Source of the DNA: Clavelina lepadiformis
Lineage: Eukaryota; Chordata; Ascidiacea; Aplousobranchia; Clavelinidae
NCBI RefSeq assembly: GCF_947623445.1
Contig: NC_135244.1
Location: 16,120,860-16,184,859 of the forward strand
Reading direction: 5' to 3'
Length of the DNA: 64,000 nucleotides
Each line of letters opens with the position of its first letter. The stretch's first letter is position 1. A model generated the notes under the pieces. That model was not told where the DNA came from. It ran no database searches and saw nothing but the letters and a program-made list of their open reading frames with translations. A program made the position numbers and the translations under genes. This document shows, piece after piece, positions 37,653 to 49,839 of the stretch.

Positions 37653-38381
37653 TTAAAGCAGGGTACAGGTTTTGACTTTAACACCCAAAGAAACATCGCC
37701 AACCTTATTGTTAACTTTGTGGCAAAGATCTAAAACCCCTTTTAGCAAAAGCATATTTCGTCTAGCCTCCTGTTGATCTGTCAAATTAAGGCTGTGCTGA
37801 ACGCGCATCTGAAAGCCATTTCCCAAGTCAATCGTGCTTTGTCTTCCCGGTAAGCCGTTTTGTTGCTCCTCACTAAGTCTTTCGATGCTGCTGCTGAAGT
37901 CAACTGGAGTTTTCATTCTCCTTCGATTGTGATACGGTGAGCCGTCCTTTCTGACATTGACATTCCAACTGCCTTCTTTATTGCGAAGTCTTCGCATTAC
38001 GTTTCGGACAACGTCTGTTTCTGGATTGTTGAAGTGGATTTGCACTGGTGCCATAGACTCAGGATTTTCCTGTAAATTTATGAACTGGTATATTGCCAAT
38101 AATTCGTCATACATTCGCTGTAAGTATCTTCGTCTTCTGTGCAATTGAATGTGTGGTGAAGATTGACGTTTTCTGAAAACAAAAATTAATTAAGTAAATT
38201 TATAAAACGAAAACCGATGATTGTGGAAGGTAGAACATGTTACAACTTTAACTTGACAATGATTATGGTGTTCAAACGTCGTATTATCTCACCTGATACT
38301 CCGAGCCTCGGTGGTAGACAAATACAAGCAAGTGAGTGCCAAGGTAAAAAGTAGAAGACTTATTTTTGTAAAAGTCGTCAT
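37653..38381 (-). CDS. Secreted prohormone, candidate PTH/PTHrP-like peptide precursor
   Basis: Two coding exons, 38381-38293 and 38172-37653, encode 202 aa. Residues 1-26 form a signal peptide (MTTFTKISLLLFTLALTCLY..., ending STTEA), then a short pro-segment RSIRKR and a candidate mature peptide starting QSSPHIQLHRRRRYLQ and continuing RMYDELLAIYQFIN. Aligned without gaps after the KR site it shares Ser3, His5, Leu8, His9, a basic 13 and Gln16 with PTHrP, and Ser3, His9, Leu15 and Met18 with PTH. Gene layout matches vertebrate PTH: one intron directly before ATG (acceptor ttgcag|ATG) and one splitting the pro-segment. The rest contains several basic sites (MRRLR, NRRRMK) and only two Cys near the C-terminus. 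An internal RRRR could be cleaved, so other peptides are possible. Secretion is well supported; the PTH link is a hypothesis. Confidence 0.75.
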
Positions 38382-38556
38382 CTGCAAAGAAATTGTTTCA
38401 TTACTTTAGTTGAAAAAGAGTTCTGCCGGCACAAACTAATTTATGTTTTTAATTAAAATCAACGAAATGTATAAGAGCCTATTTATGACATTCAATTTCA
38501 ATGGAAAAATGTTATAGTCTTCTTAATTTAAAATCTAAATTTTTTAGAATTCTTAC

Positions 38557-38690
38557 CTTAACCTTGTGAATCTGCTTCCTCTCAAAATTATGTTTAAAAT
38601 TGCCTATGGGTTATATGAGCTTAGAAATCGAAGCACTGGATGTCCTTCTTCGGTTGATGTTGATGATCCAAACACCGACGATGACTGAGT
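38557..38690 (-). other. Probable 5' non-coding exon of the PTH-like gene
   Basis: On the minus strand a donor TTAAG|gtaaga ends at 38557, pairing with the acceptor at 38382-38383 just before ATG. The upper limit is set about 25-30 nt below the TATA box and is approximate. Confidence 0.45.
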
Positions 38691-38710
38691 GAAGACAAAT
38701 GAAGTTCTCA

Positions 38711-38717
38711 ATTTATA
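38711..38717 (-). promoter_or_regulatory. TATA box of the PTH-like gene
   Basis: TATAAAT on the minus strand, in CTCCCTATAAATTGAG, placed suitably upstream of the inferred 5' exon. Confidence 0.55.
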
Positions 38718-38793
38718 GGGAGTAGAAGAAAAAAGATCTCTTGTCTATATTCTGACATTTTGTTCATTACGGTTTTACCTTAAAACGTTGCTG

Positions 38794-38829
38794 TGACGTT
38801 ATTGGCTGGCCGAGTCGTGAATGACGTAA
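38794..38829 (-). promoter_or_regulatory. CCAAT box and CRE-like sites upstream of the PTH-like gene
   Basis: On the minus strand: TTACGTCA at 38829-38822, CCAAT at 38805-38801, and AACGTCA at 38800-38794, all within 120 bp of the TATA box. TGACGT half-sites suggest cAMP/CREB-type control; this is inference from motif only. Confidence 0.4.
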
Positions 38830-41800
38830 ACGACTGACTGTGACAGACCTGTCTGTGTCTGCTCATAAATTCAAATGCATAATTTTTAAACGTACAAACG
38901 GCCAGAAAGTGACGACTTGTGCAAGTTGAAAGACACGTTTGTTAAACAGATTAGGGAAGGGTCGCAGGCCATGCATGGCGAAAAGTTACTTCCTTGTTAG
39001 ATGTTCACGTAATCACCTATATCTTTGTTGGTGTTTGCGTGTGTGATTTAGAAAGCGGAGGTTACACCCTATGATGTCGTTGATGCTAAGGCACAACATC
39101 CCTTATATGGAATTTTTATTTTTCTTCTTTCTTTACTTTTTAATGTTTCCAATGTGACAAGTTCTCTTATCTTTTAAAAAACATAATCGTCTTTCATTTT
39201 TGCACAAATCAGCCGTTAGTCATCCTTTTCTTTCCAGCCCAATTTGATTAGAGTTGCGATTTTGAAGTTTGGTCATTCTAGTCTCTTTTCCACTTCACGA
39301 ATCGCTTACTTCTGACTAACAGATGTATCGGTAACCTTCTTCCTGTTGTTTATCTACAAAATTCTTTCATACACATGTTGCTGCCTTTTCTCAAGTGTTT
39401 GAACATAGCGTTCTACATGCACAACATCACATACGTGACGTGTAGACAGTTTTAATCAACTTAATGTGTTGTTTTGATTTTTTTTTTCGTCAACGGCAAT
39501 CAAATCACGATAATTGAAACGTGATAAAACTGTATTCTAATCTTCCGACATACAATAAAGTAATCTTAAATGTCATCTGCAGGAATCATATATGACGTAC
39601 CTCATTCCCGGACACGTCAATAAGCTTTTGATGACGTATGTCACAACAGAAGACCACCAGTCAAAAAACGTATCTGCAGTATATTTTTTCACGCACGACA
39701 TGCCCGCTAGTACACTTTATCCTTTTCTTGGAGCTTTTGTAACAGGAAAATATTCGTATTTCGGAAAGGAGAAAAGGTTTTTGTGAAAACAAAGACTTAT
39801 TCGCCGGAAATGTTGATTGTGTTAATCTCAAAGAAAATGCTTTTTCGGCGAAAATTGTTTGATAGTTAATGGCAGTGCCATCCGCTATTGCGTCCGCCTT
39901 ATAAGTTTCAAATTAGCTGGATTCTGGTTAAAGTGACCGCTTGTGACCACAAAAAAGTGAATTGAATGAACTGCTTTATTGGGCAAGAACTGACGGGTTC
40001 TAATCAATCACTAAAAATCATAAATAATTACTAATTAGCAATCATAGTATACCCTACTTGAAGTTTGAAGTGCAATGAATAGAAAGCTTTAATCGTTGCT
40101 TAACAAAAACTAACAGTATTGCTTTATTTCAGTAAAATAAAAAAAAAAAAACAGAAAATAGTCTGGCAGAACTAATTTTTCGACACGAAAGCTCGTGTCG
40201 AAAAATATAAAGTTAACCTTAAGAGTGCCAAACTATATCATTTTCCTTATTTTACTTTCAAATTTGGTTAACATGGTTTAGATTACATATGCTTTATTTC
40301 AATGAAAGTATTTAAGGTTTACGTTTATGAACCAACTATGCAGCTATTTGTTTTTGTTTAGACTAGAAAATGACTCACACGATCGAGATGAGCTAAATAA
40401 AGTACAAAATTAATGATGAACTTACGATCAACATAAATGTTTGAGTTTTCCTAAGTATGCCTAGACTTTGTTGGGAGAATGGTGCTTCATTATGCTGCCA
40501 TATCACGACGGAAGGACTTTTAAACAATTTCTGATATTACTAGGAAAACTCTCAATGTGTTTATCTGTTTCAATTACAATCTCATTGTCAGGATGACCGA
40601 ACGAATTTTAAATTTTCTAACATGAAACACTATCCGGTTTGTTGGGTGTTAACCGATAGCGTTATCAGTTTATTTTTGCTCCATGACCCTTGCGTGCGAA
40701 CCAAGATTACCAAATATGTCAGGTAAGTGAGATTCAGACTTAAAAGTTCCTAGAATTTCCAACTGAAATCATCCTCGATTAAACAGAGAATGAAAATGCG
40801 GTAAGCCTTCTGGGATTGGATTTAGTTCTTACATTGAGAAAAATAGCAGTCAATGTTGTGAAAACCATTTAATTACAACAGGAATAAAAGCAAAACTGTG
40901 ATAACGTCTAAATCTAATCTAAATCAGCCATTTATGATATGGAAACGAAATTTGGCCGAACGTATACATTTTTTTGTCAAAAAGTCTTTCTTACCAACAA
41001 TGACCGTTTTATCGTGGTTTGATGAAGTACCGGATGTAACATACCCAAGCGATTTAAAGTAGTTTTGGCAACAAATAGCACTCAAAAAATGCGCGACCGA
41101 TTACGGCTTCCACTGCAGACCGAAGGTCTGCCGCAAACTGTGAGTTATATTATCTATTGGATTATCTTTATCCCCTCAACTAACGACAAGCTCAATTTTT
41201 TTCCAATTTGTTTAATGTTGCCTTCCGTTTGATGGAGGTTGGGCATATGATTATCTTGAAAGTAATTCAAAGGTTTCACGCTTTTACTTAGAAAATTTCG
41301 ATTTTAATCCGGTTTTAACAGACGGTTGGTATTTATCTTTTCTCGGCATAACATATGTATACGAAGCGCTTGGGTTTCTAATTATAGTGCTAGTCTTAAG
41401 GTTAAAACTGGTTGTAAATCGTCGTTGATAAACAACCGGATCAAAGCCCAGGCTTACGTGTAAGCGGCCATCAAATTTGCACGCTGTTTATATTAGACCT
41501 CTGTGTTTGACGCTGCTTTTACTTTTTAGACCTTGTTGAACTGTTATTACTTATTTCGCTGGGTTAAGGATCTTCTCGTGTTGTGATAATAAGGGAAATC
41601 TACAATTTTTTATTCCGGGAAGTTTTCTGAGTAATGGCAGACATCTCAGTGACAATTGTTTCAAAAATTTGTAGAGGATATCGAGGTACAAAATTATATA
41701 GGGTCAACTGATAACGGATAATATCCATTTTCCACACGAATAACAAGCTATTATACGCAGATCAAGTCATATTAAATTTGGCATTATGCGTAAGCAAATT

Positions 41801-43751
41801 TATCATCTGGCCGCCAGTGGTACACATAAAATAAGTTAGTAATTTCTTGAACAATGTGTGACTCAAAGAGTTTTCACAAACTTTTCACGTGAATCACCAA
41901 TTTCTGTTACACACCTTTATCGTAGTCCGGACCATGCCGCTGGTATTGTTATGCAACTGCCGCTACGTTTTATCAAGGCAGCGATTTTGAGACGATTAGC
42001 GAAAGATCATATTCATACATGCGCGATAGCATATGACTACGATAGATAGTAACTATATATACGGTGTGATAAACTCGATAGCAATGTTGAAAATTGCGCG
42101 TTTCGAAAAGTGTATAAAATAAAACATGTTCTGTAGCAATATAATATTAGATTTTCTCTAACAAAACATGCTATTATTTGCATCATAAAATTTTTGGTAT
42201 TATATTTTACACATAACGTTGAGTATAATTGTATTTGTCGATTATGTAATTATATTAATATATTATCGACCGAATTAAACGATATTTTTACGTTTGTAAA
42301 CAGAAGTTTCGCATGACGTAAGAAGCTGAAAATATATAGTTTATCACCCAACCTGAAACAAGTAATACAATATAGAGAAGTTGAATTTAAAACGACGACC
42401 GTTTTCCGTCTGCAAATCACAACACCACTAATATAATACAAGAATAATATCGTATAAACAATAGGAGATTATTGAGCTTAGCGTTGCACACATGACAACA
42501 ATTATATTTTTATCCTATAATAGGAGTATCGCGAGTGCAGTTTATCTTTGGTAAATGTCTTGTGTGACTCATCTCCATTCAAATAGAACGAAAATTTTCT
42601 TCTGAAGTTAAAAATTGGTCCAAAAATAGAGCAAAGCTTATTTCTGGTTAACATAAGCTTGCAAAATTATCCCGCTGTCCTCTTATTACAAGTTCAAATT
42701 TCGTTAACCGCTCTGCTAACGCGGCCAGCCAAGCGGTTGGAGAACAATGATTTCCTTTTAAAGGCCAGCACCGTAGGCTGGTTAGTATGGGCGACGCAAA
42801 AGCTGCTACCGCCAGCATTCAGAGCCGTCGCGCAAAGCCTTAGTTTTTTGCTAATTTGTCATATTTCGTCAATGCTTTTGCTTGGCTTTGATGCGGCCAG
42901 TAAAGGCTTTAATACAAAATTAATTTGAGCTTTCTTTCCAATTGGGCATTATCCACTAGTTGACAAGACAACCTGTGAGCCCATAGGCAACAAAGAAAGA
43001 CGTTGGTGGTCCTTAAAGAATGAGATCAAACGGTCTTAAAAATTTGTTCTTTCATCGTAACTTTGTGTGGTTGTCACGTGCACCTCTTAATTTGGAGTTT
43101 TCGGCCGCGAGAATCTTCCGCAGTTTGCAACGAAAAGCGCGATCTTATCTTAAGCGACATTTTTGCATCGATTTTAACAGAAAATCATGATTCCAAGAAC
43201 TGCAGCTTTATTTTTTTATTAAGCTTTAATTATTTTCAAGTCATGGCCTTTCGCGGTAGTTTCTGTAACATGACCTGGTACGATCCGGCGTTTGCATTGC
43301 AGCAGCTACGAATTTAAGTCAAGCATGCAGTGGGTACAAAAATGGGGCATGACCCAGTTTTCAGACAGGTAGCACTACAATGCAGCTGCAAAAACCTGCA
43401 TTGCAACATCAGGGAATGTTGATAAGCACAATACAATATTTTCGGTGAACTTTCTCCAATTAAACGTCGCATTTTCGAAGATAAAAACGGTGTCTCTATA
43501 GTCTATATGAACAAACGGATTTTGCTATGTTTGTTTAATCTAAAATATATCTAACGCATTTTTAATGTGAATGCACGGAAACCGAAAATTGCTTGAAAGG
43601 AAATTACGTATAAGTGTTCACATTTAAAGACGGCGATAGCGGATGCCGCCCAATGTAATCATCAAAAATCTACAACCACGACAGGTTTGCTAAAAACCGT
43701 TTTCAAATGAGTCCCACAGCACTGGTTAAAAACACACAATTGGCAAAAACA
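38830..43751. other. Long intergenic stretch without recognised genes
   Basis: I see no family-level coding sequence. It contains a poly-A run (about 40137-40151), a perfect 13-bp hairpin at 40176-40205, and a GC-richer patch at 42690-42900 whose minus strand has a tRNA-like TTAGCAGAGCGGTTAACG. Confidence 0.4.
40176..40205. repeat. Perfect inverted repeat, 13-bp arms, 4-nt loop
   Basis: TTTTTCGACACGA, loop AAGC, TCGTGTCGAAAAA. It is not the histone 3' stem-loop sequence and no adjacent gene was found. Confidence 0.85.
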
Positions 43752-46700
43752 TCAGCTACTTAGAACGTGTGGATGTTTTTTCCAAAATTCGTCTCCGATA
43801 ATATCGGTATTTAGTGCTGTTATTGGCTTGCAGAGTTTTCTTTTTTTCGAGTCGTTGAGATCTGCATCCATTGCTTCACTGATTGGCTCTTCGTCGTCAT
43901 TTCCAGATGAATTGACATCGGCCTAAAATAATTAATTAGCTATGTTACGTCAAAACGAACTGAAATTTTCGGCCGATGCATAGTGCACATTGCATCACAT
44001 GAAGCTACTACCTAATACTACATACGAAAATGTCGACAGGCGTTATCACAAGATTTAAATACTGTATAATCATGTACAGTCATCTCCCGGTTAAGTAACG
44101 CACCCGTTTAAGTTCGCATCCCAGATAAGTAAGCAAAAATTCTTCACAAATTCTGGGTTCAACTTTTTCAACAATTTATTTATTTTAAACAGCAAGCACA
44201 TTAACTGGATGTCAGGAAAAGTTAAACGTCAACTTAACAATACTTCACTGCTTAAACATGTCGTGCAAAGTCATCTGATGCATATTTTGCATTCTTTTTT
44301 GCTTGGCTTCCAACGTCACCTGTCTCAGTTTTCGCTGAAAGCATTCAAAAGTGCTTTTGAGATTATCGTAAGCACCTCCTGCTTGATCTTGTAAGGCAGG
44401 ACACAGCAACTGATCCTCAACTTCAAGCACTTTGTTGTAAAGTTGTTCAAAGCCATGAAAAACGATGCTGTTTTCGACAGGTGCACAATCGTTGCTTGAG
44501 CCAGCCTCATCGTCAGTGTCATCATTTTCAGTCTGCATCGTTTCCAACACCTCATTCACGTCACCCAAAATCGCCTGTGAAGCCAAAAGCTTTGGGTCTT
44601 CCTTGTCCACTTCAGCTCCTTCACCATGAAGAAGAACTTTCTGCAATCCTCGACGTGCTCTGAATCGGCTAAGCCACTGCCACGACGCTTGAAAATCATC
44701 TTCTGATATCGATAATTGTTGAGCGATTTGTTTTGCTTTTGCAATGACCAGTGAGGGGGGAACGGGAAGACTTGTACGGCGCATGCTATCAATCTAAAGA
44801 TATCGAATATCTTCCAGCTCAGAAAACCGACCAACGGATGCTCGAAACGTTTTTGTCTTTGTCTCCTCACACATCACAGCAGAACGCTTTCGAATAACTT
44901 CCCGGTTTTTCAAAATCTTTCGGATAGCAGCTTCACTCACACCATACTCTCTTGCGAGACTTCTTTTACTCGGAGCGGACGGCACACACAACTTGGCGAT
45001 GACTTCCAATCTTTGGGATTCACTTAAACGCTTCCCTTTACCTGACATCATGCGAACGAGAAAACTGTACCCAACAAATTACTTGTGCTGTACTGTACAC
45101 TAGCAGAAAAGAATGGCATACAAAATCACACAACAGAAAACTTTTTACGAATGAATGAACATGGGCAACGCATCGTGAATGACGTAATGAATGCAAAACT
45201 TGTGTATTGGGTACACGCATTCACACACGCGTTGGCCACGCATGCAGGGTGCAAGGCTGTACGCATACCTTCACTAGGTGGCTGCATAACTGCTAAGTAC
45301 GCACCTACCACATAAGTTCGCACAAACTACTCAGGATCAAGTTGCGTACTTAACCGGGAGATAACTGCACAAGAGTTAATTTGAACGGAAAAAGTCCAAT
45401 GTGACATCACAATGTAAAGACAACAAGCTTGATGGTTGGCAATTAGTTGGCAGTGATGTTATTTCCAGCAAAAAAATGACCAGGACTGTACATGGACGGG
45501 CAATGCATTTGCGTCTGTACGGTAATTATGGATGACGTACAACGCTTGCACCAACAGACAAGACCGAACTCACTGAATAAAATATTATAGAAAAATTCTT
45601 TGTAAGCTATGCTTAATGACAATACTTTTTTGATGAAAAATCAACTTGTATTCGGACTTGCCCTCCACTTTTAGAAAATGTGGAAACCCTAAACCGAATT
45701 TATTCTTATACATTGTTCACGCAGCAACAGATGGTGGCCATGAAAAAAGCATAAAATTAATGAAAACAAATTTTTGGTATCTATACGTAAGATCCATATA
45801 CATACACCAATACATGCAAAAACGTGTGCGTTCAACTAAGTTAATTCTGCAAACCGTGCAATAACTTTACGTACGAAGAACCGATGTAACAAAATGCGAA
45901 CAAGACGTCGGTTCATACGTGAGCTGTTGGACTAATATACAACAACGCATAAGGAACAAATGTAACCGTAAGAAATAGGAAGTAAAACTTTGACTGAATA
46001 GTCCCATTTTCCGACCCCTAATCTAGCGATATTATCCAACTTTGAGAGGTTGTTGGCACAATATCGAGTCACAAACATTAGCCGCCTACGCCGTGCACGA
46101 TAGTTTGTGGACAAAATGATTTATTTAGGGCAGGATGCAGCAAAAATCGTGACCAAAATTGCGATTTTCGTTTCCGTATAACACAAAACAATGGGCCATT
46201 GACGACCTGCGTTGAGCCCAAAAAAAGACAGCTAAACACTATATGGTCGACCTTACATAACCCGTTTGCTCTGATGTGGCTCCAAATCGGCTCGTGCATC
46301 GACCAAAATCAGATTAAAGCAATTATTGGTGAAGTTTGGGATTAATTCTCAACAAACCTTTTCTCGTATTAGGACTGTTCCTTTTCGATAAAGTTGCGGC
46401 AAGTTGTTGTAGTTGATGCCAAATTTGGAAAAAAGAATTTCGTTCTTATCCGAAGCAAGTGTGCCCTGGGCAAGAAAAAAGAACATTGTTTAACATTTCA
46501 AAAACTTTAAACTGGATGTTTTACAAAAGCACAGCGATTAAAGAAAACACACAAAAGAACTAATATGCGTTCTATTTGTATTTTTGTAACCAACCAGCCA
46601 TAACGAGAAGCACATAAATCTGATGCAATAATTCGCCGCAAGCCGATTTATTTCAACCTTATATATCCTTCCAAAAAAAAATTCTTTTGAATGTGCACAC

Positions 46701-48568
46701 AAATATTTTATTACCATCCGCCGCTAGCGGGTCTAGGGGAAATAAAGTCGCTATTGTTCTTTTGGGGTGATGAGAACTGTTTATGATGAAAAAATTGATA
46801 CCGGTTGCAAAATGCAAACATGTTGCATCGTTTACATCCCGTTAATGGCATACACCAATGTATTTGTTCTCGACGACATGCTACGTACATATCAGATGCA
46901 GATAATACGACCCTTTATGCAAATTTACGAAATAAAACGAAAATCGTCACGCATAGACCAAGAATAATTACATACAAATACCGGAGTGTCAATAACCACG
47001 AGTAATAGTTTTTAAGAGTTATATGCACACCGAATTCGTCTTGACTGCCAAACCATTCTACAACCTTCGCGATTATTTGGCATCATCTAGCGACAACCAA
47101 ACCACCGTTATTTATCGACGCAGCAATGCAAACAGATACCGATAGGTGCAAAAACGAAAAACTCGACATACTTTTAATTCATCTTGTGCAGTGAAAGGCG
47201 TCATTCCGGAATGAACCAACGACCAAAAGCAAGTATTGTAAAGATTGTTGATGTGACCTGTAGGCAATAATCAGATGTTCAACAAATTGAACACCAATTC
47301 ACAGGTTAATAAATATGTTAGTTTGGATAACTAAAACCGTTACCATGGCATAATATTGGTAGTTAGTAACAGCTATATAATTTGTAAGTCTATATTCATT
47401 ACTCAATACATGCCACATTAGGTTTCCTTGAACTTGATACCTACTGTACGGTGTACCTATACTAAAATAATCCCACAGCACAAAGGATAGCATATAGCAA
47501 AATTTGTAAAAAAATCCAATATTCAGAATAATTTAGGTTGGGTTAGTTTTGACAATAATATTAAACAGAATTCAGCAAAATGTGCAATTACAATTTTTAT
47601 TGTCACGATTAGGGTATTTCCGAACTTCGTATAAACAGTGAATGGACATAATTTCTAATGAACTAATGAACCAATTTATGAAGTTATGTCTTAAAAGTTT
47701 GACTAATTCATACGTTAAAAGAATAATGTTTGGGGACTTACAATCAACTTGCCTCCAACTTAAATAGTCGCGCATATTTTTATCAGATGGATACAGAATC
47801 ACACGACTGTCAAAGGCAGGAGGATAAAGCAGCTCCTGGTCTGGAAAAAAATCTTTCCAATGGAACACATATGCAGAAGAGAATTGTGAAACAACAACTG
47901 AAGATAATTTGCTGTAAATAACAATGTTGTAAATAAAGTATTTTATGTTAACTCCCATATATTTGGGTTTTGCAAACTATAATGGAAATCAGTTAACTTC
48001 CTCTTTAATGTGGATAATTTGCAATGGTTCCCTTGGTGTTGCACACACACGAAATTGCACCCATGTAAAATTTAAGTCATGTATACTCACTTGATAAACC
48101 ATAATAATTCATAATCAGACTTATAAGATAATATTTATGACTAAACCAGTAAAAAAGAGTTACCTCACTGACAACAAATTATGCCCATGGGTGCAATACC
48201 GCGGTTATCATCACCTTCAATGTTGAGTTAATAACTTTGAACTCCAGTCTCCAGATATATACAAAATAGCATATATACCTTAACTACCTTGCCCGACGAT
48301 TGTAAGTTGCAGTAGACTTTTTAAACACAAATGAGTATTCATCACTTTGACCATATGAGACGACAATGTCATGGCACATGTTCATGACACTTTCTGCCGA
48401 TTTTGTCATCAAGTTCAAAGCACGGTCATCATTGGGCTTCTTAAATTTATGAAGTTTTGAAAATTTGTGAAAGTTTTTACCATCAATTCTGACAATAGGC
48501 CAACAGTTTAATAGGCACGGATCAGAAATTTCAAATTTCTTGACATACTCATAGTGGCTGTTTGCCAT
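43752..48568 (-). CDS. THG1L: tRNA-His guanylyltransferase
   Basis: Adds the G-1 residue to the 5' end of tRNA-His, required for histidyl-tRNA synthetase recognition. Five exons on the minus strand: 48568-48288, 47911-47742, 47257-47172, 46465-46358, 43922-43752, all in phase, giving 271 aa (human 298). Seen: [13 protein letters not shown] start, metal-binding [10 protein letters not shown] and [10 protein letters not shown] (the two catalytic acidic sites), [20 protein letters not shown] with the HINN motif, [28 protein letters not shown], and the tail [12 protein letters not shown]. Start 48568 matches the human internal Met before K/NxxYEYV. An in-frame ATG at 48643 could add a mitochondrial-like leader as in human. 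The last intron hosts the Tigger-like element. Confidence 0.93.
44077..45367 (-). mobile_element. Tigger/pogo-like element in the last THG1 intron
   Basis: The terminal inverted repeats are CAGTCATCTCCCGGTTAAGT at 44077 and the complement of CAGTTATCTCCCGGTTAAGT ending at 45367. The left flank is TA, the expected pogo target; the right flank is CA. The internal reading frame on the minus strand has pogo-type DNA-binding domains but no DDE nuclease, so the 1291-bp element is an internally deleted, non-autonomous derivative. Confidence 0.85.
44245..45051 (-). pseudogene. CENP-B/Tigger-type DNA-binding protein remnant, DDE domain absent
   Basis: 45051-44797 encodes a psq-type helix-turn-helix ([12 protein letters not shown]...[20 protein letters not shown]), the N-terminal domain of CENP-B/Tigger proteins. 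A single in-frame TAG at 44796-44794 interrupts it. The same frame resumes and encodes a Tc5/CENPB-type second HTH ([21 protein letters not shown]) and an acidic linker, then a C-terminal coiled region, ending at 44245. The DDE catalytic domain between linker and tail is missing. Apart from the one stop the frame is clean over 800 nt, suggesting recent origin or read-through use. Confidence 0.8.
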
Positions 48569-48670
48569 GTTTCGATAAAGTCTGTGTAGTGCTTGATCCA
48601 ATTTGAGTATTTTTAAAGTAACACAACAATGAAAACTAAACATAACCAGATCTCTTCTGAAAGTAGACAA

Positions 48671-49839
48671 ATGTAATATTTTTAACTAATGTCAAAACTT
48701 TCAGATTTTTATAAACTTTACTTTACATGTTGCGATGTATGAGTGCATGCAAAAAACTAGCAAGTGAAGTCTTATAAGCGAATTAAAAGAAGGAACCAAG
48801 GTAACACTTCCATGCCCAACAACAATGGTTTAACCACTAAAAACTAGTATAAATGTGAGAATTACTGTAATGCAAACACCTGATCAATAACAAACAGAAA
48901 TGTGCCAAATTGAAAGAGACTGGGGTACATGATAATGTAAATTCCTGACTTTGAAATTTGTACGAATCCAAATTTGCAAATTACGCTTTAAAACTTTATT
49001 AACATATCTGACGAGCAAATGAATCATAATTAAACTTTGTCATATTGTTGATGAATAACAGAAATCAATTTGTTGTTTGCTCATAGTATACAAAAAATCT
49101 TTGCAACTATTTTGCTGTCTACTGTCCATTTCCTTGATCATTACCTGAGCAATTAATCATAAAATGATAAACTTGATTGTTTTGGGTATTGTTCCATTAC
49201 TGTTCAAAGCAAAACAAGGATTTGGCATGCATCTGCCCACAAGATGTATCATCTTATGAATCACAAAATTTTTCAACATTGGCAGGTTACAAGTACAAAT
49301 TTTATACTTATTTTATACTTTTGTACTTATTCAAATTTGTGCTCGATTTGGCACATCCCTACTAACTACTACATGTACATACATACATGTACTGTATGTG
49401 TTCACCGTTAAAAACACACAGAAACAGAAGTAGGTGAATGCATAAACCAGACACAATGCAATAACAACTGAGTGCGAAAAAACTTTTTAAGCTACCAAGA
49501 AATTTTTTGCATTATTTTACAACTAGCAATGGTCAAAGAAGTCCAACATTTTGTGGCACATGCGAATGCAATGAATATGAAAAATATGATCTCAAATAAA
49601 AATAAATACAGCTACTATAATTGAACTAACGGCAGATATTGACAGCTGTCATGTACCATGTACAGGTCAAGTGATGGCAGTGAATGGATATAAAAAATTA
49701 TTTAGTATATAGAAAAACTATCACCAAGGCTCTACAAGTCTATAACGGCCTCTATTTCAGTTTTAACATATCCACCAGTTGCACAGTCACATAAAATTGG
49801 TATCTTTCTAACCTGACGCACCAACAGTACAAAAGTGGT
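48671..49839. other. Spacer between THG1 and ELP3
   Basis: AT-rich, no gene recognised. A near-palindromic ACATGTACATACATACATGT occurs at 49371-49390. Confidence 0.45.

Noticed and set aside
42659-42928. 89-codon plus-strand open frame with a hydrophobic C-terminal part.
   Set aside because: It overlaps a GC-rich patch whose other strand looks tRNA-derived, so a repeat is the better explanation.
45646-45864. 72-codon plus-strand open frame inside the last THG1 intron.
   Set aside because: Antisense to the host gene, with no recognisable motif and no coding signature.
48569-48670. N-terminal extension of THG1 up to 48670.
   Set aside because: The furthest upstream codon is TTG, not ATG. An ATG at 48643 remains possible, but 48568 best matches the family start.
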